In this document: piece by piece, positions 1 through 8,086 of the stretch
Position numbering within the stretch: position 1 is the stretch's first letter
Layout of the letters: the number at the start of each line of letters is the position of its first letter
NCBI RefSeq assembly: GCF_000452705.1
Contig: NZ_CP007014.1
Location: 682,001-746,000, forward strand
Length of the DNA stretch: 64,000 nucleotides
Origin: Pseudomonas syringae CC1557
GTDB lineage: Bacteria > Pseudomonadota > Gammaproteobacteria > Pseudomonadales > Pseudomonadaceae
Direction of reading: 5' to 3'
Notes under the pieces: generated by a model
The model's input: only the letters and a program-made list of their open reading frames with translations
The model's database searches: none
What the model was told of the DNA's origin: nothing
Position numbers and translations under genes: made by a program

Positions 1-118
1 ACCATTCAGCATCAGGCCGCTTTCGTTGAGGTCCCTTGTCAGCAACCGCTCACCTGAACGTCATGCCCTGTTCCGAAGTCATAAAAGATACTTCAGCCAT
101 GCTCCTCAAAGGTGCCTT

Positions 119-889
119 ATGAGTGTGATACCCGAACTGAATAGCGAAGCTCACGTGTTGATATGCGGAGCCAGCCGAGGTATCGGCCTGGCACTGTGCG
201 CGGCTTTGCTTGCTCGCGATGATGTGGCACAGGTATGGGCAGTCGCACGAAGAGCCAGCACATCCGCAGAGTTGGCAAAGCTTGCAGAGCACTATGGCCA
301 ACGCCTGAAACGAGTCGACTGCGACGCGCGCGATGAGCAATCCCTCGAATCTCTCGTGAGCGAGACGCTTGAAGGGTGCAATCATCTGCACCTTGTCATC
401 AGTACGCTAGGCATTCTTCATCAGGACGGCGCAAAAGCAGAAAAGGGCCTGGCACAACTGACGCTTGCGAGCCTGCAAGCGAGCTTCTTTACCAACACCT
501 TTGCTCCGATCCTGCTGCTTAAACACTTGCTCCCGTTATTGCGCAAACAACCTTCAACGTTCGCGGCGCTCTCTGCGAGGGTTGGCTCCATTGGCGATAA
601 CCGACTGGGGGGCTGGTACAGCTATAGAGCCAGCAAAGCGGCGCTCAACCAGTTGCTGCACACGGCCAGTATCGAGTTGAAACGCTTGAACCCTGCCTCT
701 ACTGTCCTGGCCATACACCCAGGCACGACTGACACGGATCTGTCTCAGCCATTCCAGGCGAACGTACCTGATGGGCAACTATTCGAGCCGGCGTTCTCGG
801 CGGATCGCATTATTGAGGTGTTAGGAGCACATGGACCGGCTGACAGCGGAACATTCTGGGACTGGAACGACAGACCCATTGCCTGGTGA
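119..889 (+). CDS. SDR family oxidoreductase (C-factor/CsgA-like)
   Basis: A 256-residue short-chain dehydrogenase/reductase, cytoplasmic, expected to use NAD(P)H on an unknown substrate. The glycine-rich nucleotide motif GASRGIG lies at about residues 17-23, and the active-site Tyr and Lys are in YRASK. The spacing and the flanking GGWYSY segment resemble the CsgA/C-factor subgroup. The frame is open further upstream to base 26, but the ATG at 119 follows an AAAGGTG ribosome-binding-like stretch and places the Rossmann fold at the usual distance from the N-terminus. It converges with the small gene at 897-1247. The family is clear; the substrate is not. Confidence 0.85.
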   Translation: MSVIPELNSEAHVLICGASRGIGLALCAALLARDDVAQVWAVARRASTSAELAKLAEHYGQRLKRVDCDARDEQSLESLVSETLEGCNHLHLVISTLGILHQDGAKAEKGLAQLTLASLQASFFTNTFAPILLLKHLLPLLRKQPSTFAALSARVGSIGDNRLGGWYSYRASKAALNQLLHTASIELKRLNPASTVLAIHPGTTDTDLSQPFQANVPDGQLFEPAFSADRIIEVLGAHGPADSGTFWDWNDRPIAW

Positions 890-896
890 CTGCTGC

Positions 897-1247
897 TCAG
901 AATCCTGAAAACCAAGGTAAAACAGCGCTACTGCTATGCCCTTTGTACTCAGCTTGCCCTCGAAGATCGCTGAGGCACATAAACAAACTGATCGTGGCTG
1001 GAATAGAAAGAACATTTAGCACCCAGAGAACGCCATTGCTGGAGTCAAATGTCACCAAGGCGACCAGGTTAATGACTGCCATGCTGATGATCAGAATATT
1101 GCAGATGAGGTGCTGACGTCTGGAGGAAGCAAAGCCTTCCCAGTCATAAATCAGCCACTCGTGAGAAAAAACTCCGCATTCTGAGCACTTATGAGTGGGC
1201 GGTATCCTGATGGGGATATGGCCACAGCTAGGGCACCGAGACTTCAT
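897..1247 (-). CDS. small zinc-ribbon membrane protein, hypothetical
   Basis: Predicted 116-residue protein. The N-terminus has two CxxC knuckles (CPSCG near residue 5 and CSECG near residue 20) forming a zinc-ribbon-like module. Two hydrophobic segments of about 20 residues follow, near residues 48-68 and 76-96, so it is probably an inner-membrane protein with a small cytoplasmic metal-binding head. A GTG at 1259 would add four residues; the ATG at 1247 seems more natural. No family is recognised beyond this architecture. It ends 8 bp from the end of the convergent dehydrogenase gene. Confidence 0.55.
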   Translation of the reverse strand: MKSRCPSCGHIPIRIPPTHKCSECGVFSHEWLIYDWEGFASSRRQHLICNILIISMAVINLVALVTFDSSNGVLWVLNVLSIPATISLFMCLSDLRGQAEYKGHSSSAVLPWFSGF

Positions 1248-1503
1248 AGCGTTATCCACTGCCTGTTAGATGGTGTTCCTGGTGGCGCTTGCCTGGCGAT
1301 GTAATCGCAAAAGTCGCCCGGCCTATCGAGGAACACCCGAACTGGAGGGCGAGATTAGCAGGGCGCTCTCTTGTTTTCACTTCTTGCTCGGTAGCCGCTT
1401 CCAGCTTAGTGCCATTGGAGCTTACACGCTGCATACGGTCAAAAGTGGCAGTTGAGTACAGCCGTCGGTCATGACTGCTCTCGCAGACGCTAACAATACT
1501 ACG

Positions 1504-4422
1504 TTACGCAACACCACTTTCAGAAAACCTGACCTCCAGACTACGTGACGCTTTAACCATGGCAGCACACTCATCACTGATGACCGGCTTACTAAAAAGA
1601 TAACCCTGCATTTGATCGCAGCCATACGTCACAAGCCGCTCTAACTGGTCGACTGTTTCGACGCCTTCTGCAATGACTTTAAGACCCAGCTCGTGCGCTA
1701 ATACGATTACCGCCCTGGTGATAGCGGCGTCCTCATGATTGCTCGTTATGTCTTTTATGAACGCCCTGTCGATTTTGAGGGCATCAAGAGGAAAACGCTT
1801 CAAGTAGGCCAAACTGGAATAGCCCGTTCCGAAATCATCGACAGAAAGACTTATGCCATATGATTTTATGTCTCGAAGTATTTCAACCGCCGACTCGGGA
1901 TCAATCATCAGCATCGACTCGGTCAGTTCGAACTCTAAAAGAGCGGGGTTGATACCGTATGCTTCAACGATATGTTTGACGTTCTCGGCCAGGCCTTTTA
2001 CCTGAAGCTGTCTGACTGACAGATTGATGGCGATCGGTACCAGCCTTATATTATTCTCTTCCCAGCTTTTTAGGGTTTCACAGACTTTCCGGATAACCCA
2101 CACACCGACAGGGATAATCAGGCCGGTGTCCTCAAGAATAGGGATGAAATCAGCCGGAGAAACCATACCTTGCTCTGGATGATTCCACCGCAATAAAGCC
2201 TCCAAGCCACTTATCCTGCCATCGACGAGGCTGACTTTTGGCTGAAAATGTAGAATAAACTCATCGCGCTCAAGCGCGCCCCGCAATAGCGTTTCAGTTT
2301 GCAAGCGTTTAGTTAAACTTTCGTTCATCGTGGAGTTGTAAAACTTGAAATTATTACGGCCGCTTTTTTTGGCGTGGTACATGGCGGTGTCTGCATTCTT
2401 TAAGATAACGCCCGTGTCACGCCCGTCAAACGGATAGTTAGCAATGCCTACACTCGCTGAAACAAATATATCCTGGCCGCCAAGGTTGAACGGTTTTTCT
2501 AACGCATCAACCACATGGGCTGCAAGCGATTTGATGAGGCTCTCGGAATAAAGCTGGTGTGTGACGACGATCGAAAACTCATCGCCTCCCAGCCTCGCAA
2601 CCACACTGTTCTCATCAATGCAGTATTTCAAGCGTCGACCTGCCTGGATAAGCAATTGATCGCCCACTGAATGCCCCATGGTGTCATTCACGGCTTTGAA
2701 TCTGTCCAAATCTATGAATATGACGCTTACAGCATCTGGCGCTGACGTTTTCCGACTGATTATCTCGCGCAGATAATTGCTGAGAAACCAGCGATTAGGC
2801 AGATGGGTGAGCGAATCGTTTTCGGCCAGATAGGTTAGCTTTTTCTTTGCGTCATACCGTTCAAGCGCGGCTGCCAACAGGTTGGAAAGTGTTTGGATGT
2901 AGGTAATGTCTTCACGTGTAAAGGGGGAGTCCGTGCTGGCATAAACCCCAAGAACGCCCTTGAAAACATCCCGGCAAGAGATATCAACCTCTATGCCGCT
3001 TCTAATGCTGTAAGCTTCCACTGTTTCAGCAGGAAGCAGCATGTATCTGCTATCAGGCGCATCAAGATGAATGACAGACCCGGCAGAAGAAGCAGTGCCG
3101 TTCAAAAAATCATTATGATAGCCACTGCGTATGTCAAAGTGAGTCAAGCCAACCTCCGCTTTGAGGATGATCTCGTGACTCTCTCGATCAACGACTAACA
3201 CTGCGGCCTTGCTCAATTTCAATCCTTGCGCCGCGGTCAGTGCTGCCAGTTCACCTAGAGCATTGACGTTTTCTTCTGTCAATGCCTGCTGGCCAAACAA
3301 GGCAATAAGGTTTTGCCTTCTGGAGTTATCCAGAATCGCGACCTCAAACTCTTTTCGATCTGTAATATCGATGTCGATGCAAATATATTTTTCAACACCG
3401 CCCATGTCATCGAGAATAGGTATGACAGTGCGGCGATGCCATGCTTCCTTACCGGTACGACCTGAAAGCCTGACCTCACCGTTCCACACCTCATTTTCGG
3501 GTGCCCATTGCCACGGCTCATTGGCTGAAGACATGCCGGTCCAGACTTCATCGATCGTCAACTCTAAAAGTTCAGCTCGCGAATGCTGCGAGCTTGTTAC
3601 GAATCGTTCGTTAACATAGGTGATACGTCCGGAGGCCGAAACCTCGCAAACGATTGAAACTTCATCCAGGGCATTTTTATGCTGCACCAGGGTGTTCATC
3701 AGCGATTCGATACGCAGGCCAAAGTGATTGCGCATACTCGCGGCAGTACGGTTTACCGCTTTTATAGCCTCCTGTATTTCCATGGGAGCATCCGCGACCA
3801 ACATAGCTTCTGCAGCCACTGCGCCTGAAGCGATTTCTGCCTCATAAGAGTGAAGCTTGCCTAGGTGGGCAAGTGAACGCTTGATCATGAACCCCATTAA
3901 AATCAAGCTTATGAGTAAAAAAAATACGGCGAATAGTGTAGCTTGGACTACCAGGTTATAGAGTTCACTGGCAATTTTTTCAGGATTAAAAGACAGACGC
4001 ATCACGCCATAATCTTTTCCCCCGATAGTAATCGGACGATTGACATCGAATAATCGTGCCGCGACTTCGGATTCTATCCACGCAGGGGCTCTTCCAAAAG
4101 GCGCGCTGGCGGCCTGCAGGCGAATGGCTCCACCCGACAGGTCAATAAACATGGCCGACTTGAACGGCGAGCGAGCCAAGGTTTTTTCGAGGGTTCTTTT
4201 GATGGTGTCGTAATCGCCGATTACTACACTTTCCTCAACAGCTTGTGCGGCAACCTCTATCAGCATGTTAGCGGTGTCTTGTATCTCTTCAATATGCTGA
4301 AGCAGCTGGTTTTTATAAAAAAGAGTCAAGCCAGTCGTCAGGAAAGTCAGTATCAGAATAGATAACATCGCCAATATACGCGACGTCAGTGATTTGGGCA
4401 GCAGGCTTTTAAAGAAATTCAT
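1504..4422 (-). CDS. membrane PAS-GAF-GGDEF-EAL cyclic-di-GMP protein
   Basis: A 972-residue inner-membrane signalling protein. Order: TM1 at about residues 16-36, a periplasmic sensor of about 120 residues, TM2 at 157-180, a PAS domain at about 250-360, a GAF-like domain at about 370-525, GGDEF at 530-690 and EAL at 705-955. The diguanylate cyclase signature GGDEF (612-616) is intact. The phosphodiesterase signature EAL (740-742) and DDFGTGYSS (862-870) are also intact, so both activities are possible. No RxxD inhibitory site is visible five residues before GGDEF. The start follows a GGAGAGG ribosome-binding site. It lies 31 bp after a PhnD-like periplasmic binding protein on the same strand, so the binding protein may feed its sensor domain. 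Confidence 0.93.
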   Translation of the reverse strand: MNFFKSLLPKSLTSRILAMLSILILTFLTTGLTLFYKNQLLQHIEEIQDTANMLIEVAAQAVEESVVIGDYDTIKRTLEKTLARSPFKSAMFIDLSGGAIRLQAASAPFGRAPAWIESEVAARLFDVNRPITIGGKDYGVMRLSFNPEKIASELYNLVVQATLFAVFFLLISLILMGFMIKRSLAHLGKLHSYEAEIASGAVAAEAMLVADAPMEIQEAIKAVNRTAASMRNHFGLRIESLMNTLVQHKNALDEVSIVCEVSASGRITYVNERFVTSSQHSRAELLELTIDEVWTGMSSANEPWQWAPENEVWNGEVRLSGRTGKEAWHRRTVIPILDDMGGVEKYICIDIDITDRKEFEVAILDNSRRQNLIALFGQQALTEENVNALGELAALTAAQGLKLSKAAVLVVDRESHEIILKAEVGLTHFDIRSGYHNDFLNGTASSAGSVIHLDAPDSRYMLLPAETVEAYSIRSGIEVDISCRDVFKGVLGVYASTDSPFTREDITYIQTLSNLLAAALERYDAKKKLTYLAENDSLTHLPNRWFLSNYLREIISRKTSAPDAVSVIFIDLDRFKAVNDTMGHSVGDQLLIQAGRRLKYCIDENSVVARLGGDEFSIVVTHQLYSESLIKSLAAHVVDALEKPFNLGGQDIFVSASVGIANYPFDGRDTGVILKNADTAMYHAKKSGRNNFKFYNSTMNESLTKRLQTETLLRGALERDEFILHFQPKVSLVDGRISGLEALLRWNHPEQGMVSPADFIPILEDTGLIIPVGVWVIRKVCETLKSWEENNIRLVPIAINLSVRQLQVKGLAENVKHIVEAYGINPALLEFELTESMLMIDPESAVEILRDIKSYGISLSVDDFGTGYSSLAYLKRFPLDALKIDRAFIKDITSNHEDAAITRAVIVLAHELGLKVIAEGVETVDQLERLVTYGCDQMQGYLFSKPVISDECAAMVKASRSLEVRFSESGVA

Positions 4423-4453
4423 TAACAGCCTCTCCAGCTAAAGGTGAAATTGT

Positions 4454-5305
4454 TTACTTACGGTTTGCGGGCACGCTATTATAAAAATCACGATAGGCAG
4501 CATAATCCGCTTCCGTCGCAGGAATGAAGGTGATCGGTGTCGGTGCGTGGACCAGTTCGGTCGCCTCATTAAGAATTCTGCTACCCTCGGCATCATGTTG
4601 CATATTGAAAAAAGCGTTGGCTACCGCATCACGTTCTTTTTTAGACACTCGAGGGGATGCCATGAGGGCTAAATCATTGAACGAGGCCGAATTCCAAAGT
4701 ACGCGAAATGACTTGCCTTCTCTCTCGGTGTAGCTACTCACAAGCTGTGAGTTGGCCCCCATCGCTTGAGCCTTACCACTAAGGAGTTGACTGAACGCAC
4801 CATCCATGTTTCCTGCAAACACAGTAGACGTCTGTATCCCTTTCTTTACCAATTCCGAGCTTGTGACTTTATAAGCAATAAACGCTTCGGGTCCTGGGTA
4901 AACTACTTCCTTGCCCTCTAGTTCCGAAAGGCTATGAATGGGCGAGTCGGCAGGTACCACGATTTGTCCTTCGAGGGCCGGCGCGTCACGGCGACCAAAC
5001 ACCTTCCAGCCCATGGTGTCGCGTTCGGGGCTAAACAGATGGTTGGTAAAAGCGAAATCTACTTCTTGCGCGAGCACATAACTCGTTGTGTCCGAGGACG
5101 TTCGCCCTAATTTCAGAGTGAGATTCACCCCGCTTTTTTCGGACACGTACTTTATGATTGGATTCCAAAAACTGGCTGAAAGATTAAGGTTGTATTGATT
5201 GACAGGCGAAAAGTTGTACACTTTAAGCTCTTCAGAAACTGCCGCATTTGACAAGGCAAAAGACAGAGCGATCATTATAGCTTTGCAGGTCAGACGTAAT
5301 GTCAC
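4454..5305 (-). CDS. PhnD/SsuA-like periplasmic binding protein
   Basis: A 283-residue secreted protein. The signal peptide ends near residue 24 (SNAAVSEE), followed by a type-2 periplasmic-binding fold of the phosphate/phosphite/phosphonate (PhnD-like) family. That call rests on the early VYNFSPVNQYN segment, the SELEGKEVVYPGPEAF hinge region and the AFSQLLSGKAQAMGA segment. Translation probably starts at a GTG preceded by GGAG at seven-base spacing. No ABC ATPase or permease accompanies it. Its only operon partner is the downstream GGDEF-EAL protein, which suggests a sensory rather than a transport role (inference). The ligand is unknown. Confidence 0.85.
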   Translation of the reverse strand: MTLRLTCKAIMIALSFALSNAAVSEELKVYNFSPVNQYNLNLSASFWNPIIKYVSEKSGVNLTLKLGRTSSDTTSYVLAQEVDFAFTNHLFSPERDTMGWKVFGRRDAPALEGQIVVPADSPIHSLSELEGKEVVYPGPEAFIAYKVTSSELVKKGIQTSTVFAGNMDGAFSQLLSGKAQAMGANSQLVSSYTEREGKSFRVLWNSASFNDLALMASPRVSKKERDAVANAFFNMQHDAEGSRILNEATELVHAPTPITFIPATEADYAAYRDFYNSVPANRK

Positions 5306-5985
5306 GTGTTAACTCCAGCTGTATACTAACTTCTTGCCCAAAATTGATTAGAGCCAACTTAGGCTCAGCAATATAATAGGATCGGCCGAGGCTCTTGAAT
5401 CTTAAGCGCCGATTGCATGAATAAATATTAACCGGCCAGCCAACACACCTGGCTGCCCCCGCCGCCAAAGGCGATGGCGTCTACCTCACATTTGAAGCGA
5501 GCACCACGCGTAGCCATTCAAGAGGTTTTTCATGCAGCCACAACGCTGTTCCTATTCACATCGTTCAAGGCTCAGGTCAGTCAAGAGTGCGCGCAGTCCA
5601 TAGCCTCGATTGGCAGCATTGCGCTTAACCACGGCCTCGGCGCGAACCTCCTTCACAAGTGGAGTCTGCTTAAAACGCAGAACAGCATGGGAATGCAGTC
5701 CGTTTTTGTGTCATATCCGCGTTGAGATCCAGCACCCTGGCGGCACCGTAAAAATCAATCGGCCAGCCGACAGCGTAGACCCAGAGCAAGAAATCCTTCG
5801 TGGGTGTGATCAATGGTTTCTCAGACCATTCCCCTTGAAGGTCTGCGCCTGCCTAAAGATTATTGACGAATTTTTAGTGGCTGGCACAATAATGGCTACT
5901 ACCGCTGTCGCATGAGGCAGTGGTAAGGCCGCAATTCTTGAAGGGATTCGGACAGACGTTCTGTTATTGACCAAGGAAATCGTAA
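5306..5985. other. 680-bp gap without a convincing gene
   Basis: No well-supported gene is visible. On the minus strand between about 5560 and 5850 there are several short open segments in different frames, one ending in a plausible C-terminus at about 5560. They are broken by stops and could be a decayed gene or repeat. Two short stretches resemble each other (around 5429-5443 and 5757-5771, both containing CGGCCAGCC). The last 100 bp presumably carry the promoter of the lipoprotein gene at 5986. Confidence 0.4.
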
Positions 5986-6621
5986 ATGAAACGTGTAAAG
6001 GTACTAGGCCTTGCGGCGATGCTGGTATTAAGCGGTTGCGCCAGTTTTACCAAGGATGAAGTAGCGCCCGTCACCATGCCCTCCATGGCCAGCTACGCGA
6101 ATAAACCCAACGTGTTTGTTGCCTTTGATTTTTACCAGGGCACACCCGGCACCGCTAGCGCAGTAGAAGTGCCGCAAGCTCGGGATGCACTCAGGCCCCA
6201 GCTGCAAAAAGCGCTGACTGACTCTGGGTTGTTTGGCCGGGTGACCCTTGATGAGTTCAAGAAACAGCCAGGCGACTACAGCCTGCACCTCAAGGTTTAT
6301 AACCATCCGCCAACCGGTGGCCAAATGGCAATGGGGTTTATCAGCGGCCTGACCCTGACTATTATTCCGTCGATGGCCACCGATCAGTACAGCATGAGCC
6401 TGGACGCGCAGGATCCCCAGGGCAAGGTGTTGAGAACGGTCAGTAACCATGATGCAATCAATACCTGGATGGGCATCTGGTTTGTGCCGATGATGGCCAA
6501 TACGCCACAGAAGGCTGTAAACGATACATTTACGCGCCAGGTCAATTCACTGCTCAAACAGATGGTGGATAGCCAAAGTCTGAAGTATTCAATGCTGGAT
6601 GTTACTGTTCCGCGGGCGTGA
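5986..6621 (+). CDS. hypothetical outer-membrane lipoprotein
   Basis: A 211-residue protein with a lipoprotein signal: basic N-terminus MKRVK, a hydrophobic stretch and the lipobox LSGC with Cys17. The mature part has no motif I can assign to a known enzyme. A hydrophobic glycine/methionine-rich segment (MAMGFISGLTLTIIPSM) lies mid-protein, as is common in small envelope lipoproteins of pseudomonads. The start ATG follows CCAAGGAAATCG. It ends at a shared bidirectional terminator opposite another lipoprotein. The lipoprotein prediction is secure; the function is unknown. Confidence 0.8.
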   Translation: MKRVKVLGLAAMLVLSGCASFTKDEVAPVTMPSMASYANKPNVFVAFDFYQGTPGTASAVEVPQARDALRPQLQKALTDSGLFGRVTLDEFKKQPGDYSLHLKVYNHPPTGGQMAMGFISGLTLTIIPSMATDQYSMSLDAQDPQGKVLRTVSNHDAINTWMGIWFVPMMANTPQKAVNDTFTRQVNSLLKQMVDSQSLKYSMLDVTVPRA

Positions 6622-6638
6622 TGAACTCACCGCCCTAT

Positions 6639-6669
6639 AAAAAAGAGCCTCTATTGAGGCTCTTTTTTT
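6639..6669. terminator. bidirectional intrinsic terminator
   Basis: Perfect 13-base arms (AAAAAAGAGCCTC and its complement) around a TATT loop, with A and T tracts on either side, between two convergent lipoprotein genes. The stop codon of the minus-strand gene (6668-6670) lies inside the U-tract side. Confidence 0.9.
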
Positions 6670-7234
6670 ATTTGTGATTCAGCGCCTGAGTAAACAGTGG
6701 GTCGTTGTATAAGGCCTTGAGCAAGTCACGCACCAGCGGGTTGTAGGCGTTGGCCGCATTAGGGATAGCGATCACACCCCAAAAGCTGCTGTTCCATTGG
6801 CTGCTGACCTGCTTGGTGGCGTCGTATTCAACTTTCTCGCCTTCAAGCAGGGTGAAGCGCGCGGCGATTGTGCCGTTGCCGGTGCCCATCCCGGCGGTCA
6901 GTTCATTCCGGGTGACCAGCACATTCAGCTGGCGCGGCGATCGCGGGTCGATGAGGCCTGCGCGATCCAGTTCACTGTTGAGGGCATCCTGGATATGTTG
7001 CGTGATGCTGCCGCTGGGGGATGTGACAGGGTTACCCCGCACCTGCAGTGAACCCTGACCTGCCGCAGCGCTGACCTGGGCCTGATGGATCGGTCGCAGG
7101 GGAGGGCTTTGCTTGAGCGTCTGGACGTTATCAAAGCTGGGCTCGTAACGCGTCATGGTCACGCCACAGCCTTGCATCAACAGTGCAAGCAACGTAACCA
7201 CCAGTAGATTTCTTTTCACTGCATTTCCTTGCAT
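6668..7234 (-). CDS. hypothetical lipoprotein
   Basis: A 188-residue protein with a basic start, a hydrophobic core and the lipobox LMQGC (Cys23), so it should be exported and lipidated. An internal Met (VKRNLL) seven residues in could be the true start. The mature region mixes a conserved-looking SITQHIQDALNSELDRAGL helix with a predicted beta-rich part; no enzyme motif is seen. It resembles uncharacterised Pseudomonas lipoproteins that are monocistronic. Its stop is embedded in the shared terminator with the gene at 5986-6621. Confidence 0.8.
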   Translation of the reverse strand: MQGNAVKRNLLVVTLLALLMQGCGVTMTRYEPSFDNVQTLKQSPPLRPIHQAQVSAAAGQGSLQVRGNPVTSPSGSITQHIQDALNSELDRAGLIDPRSPRQLNVLVTRNELTAGMGTGNGTIAARFTLLEGEKVEYDATKQVSSQWNSSFWGVIAIPNAANAYNPLVRDLLKALYNDPLFTQALNHK

Positions 7235-7426
7235 GAGTTATTTGTGGGCGTGATTATCAGGAACCTCAGGTTCAAGGGCAATGCTTGATCGCCCGCCCTT
7301 TAAGCCGTGCAAGTCATGGGGGAACTGTGTCGAGGAAACGGTGATACCCAGGTCAGTGGTTTCTCTGGCAAACCCAAGGCAGTGTGAAGTGAAACTGATT
7401 TTTGAGATGTAGTTGATGTTCAGCAG

Positions 7427-7555
7427 TTACGCGTTTTCCAGTTGCACTAGCATCAATGACCGTAACTTACGCCCAATGTGAATCCGGAAAGCACTGATTT
7501 TGGCTGTGCTTATTGATCGTTCCACACGGGCTGTCAGACGTCTGTCACTGCTCAT
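7427..7555 (-). CDS. possible 42-residue basic small protein
   Basis: A short ORF beginning MSSDRRLTARVERS, arginine-rich and ending LMLVQLENA. Its ATG is preceded by GAGAGG at five-base spacing, a good ribosome-binding site, and it lies about 95 bp downstream of the HTH gene at 7650-7889 on the same strand. The longer version reading from 7642 has no comparable start. No family is recognised. The evidence is the start signal and position only; it could be fortuitous. Confidence 0.35.
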   Translation of the reverse strand: MSSDRRLTARVERSISTAKISAFRIHIGRKLRSLMLVQLENA

Positions 7556-7649
7556 CGCGACCTCTCGCGATGTAAACCTGGAAAAAGAAGTGTGCCCCCC
7601 GCAAGGGATGCAATAAGGTTGCGACGGTCCAGATTCCGCCACACGGGGC

Positions 7650-7889
7650 TTACCTCCGCAGCGCTACAGCCTCTGCCACCAGGCACTCCAGCGCAAACTG
7701 CTCGGTATACGTCATCTGAATCGGCGTGGTCTCGCCCTTCACAGTCCTTTCGCCATCGAGAATGTAGCGAATTCGCTTGTCCGTGACACCGATACGCTTG
7801 GCGATCCACGAGGGTGTTTGTCCGATGCGCGAGATCAGTTTGTCGGCGTATTCGGTGGAAGGGTTGTAGAGTTCTGCATTGGGTGTCAT
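7650..7889 (-). CDS. small HTH DNA-binding protein, hypothetical
   Basis: A 79-residue protein. Residues 16-50 (KLISRIGQTPSWIAKRIGV followed by DKRIRYILDGER) have the pattern of a Cro/Xre-type helix-turn-helix with a recognition helix ending in a DGER/NGER turn. The rest (YTEQFALECLVAEA) is a predicted amphipathic helix. Such small orphan HTH proteins are common in Pseudomonas genomes and phages. The target is unknown. Confidence 0.6.
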   Translation of the reverse strand: MTPNAELYNPSTEYADKLISRIGQTPSWIAKRIGVTDKRIRYILDGERTVKGETTPIQMTYTEQFALECLVAEAVALRR

Positions 7890-8086
7890 GTGATTTCCGG
7901 ATAAAGGTCAGTCGCTATATAGGCGCAGAGTATGCAGCACCGTGCGCTGTTCGTCGCCGTGGGCTGGTAACCGACACTTATTATGCAGCTATGCAGCGAC
8001 TGGTAGATTGCCTTCACGAGCAAGCTTGTACACAAGACCATGCATGGGATCGAGCGATCCTTCGCCCGTTCACTGTCAGCAAAAAA

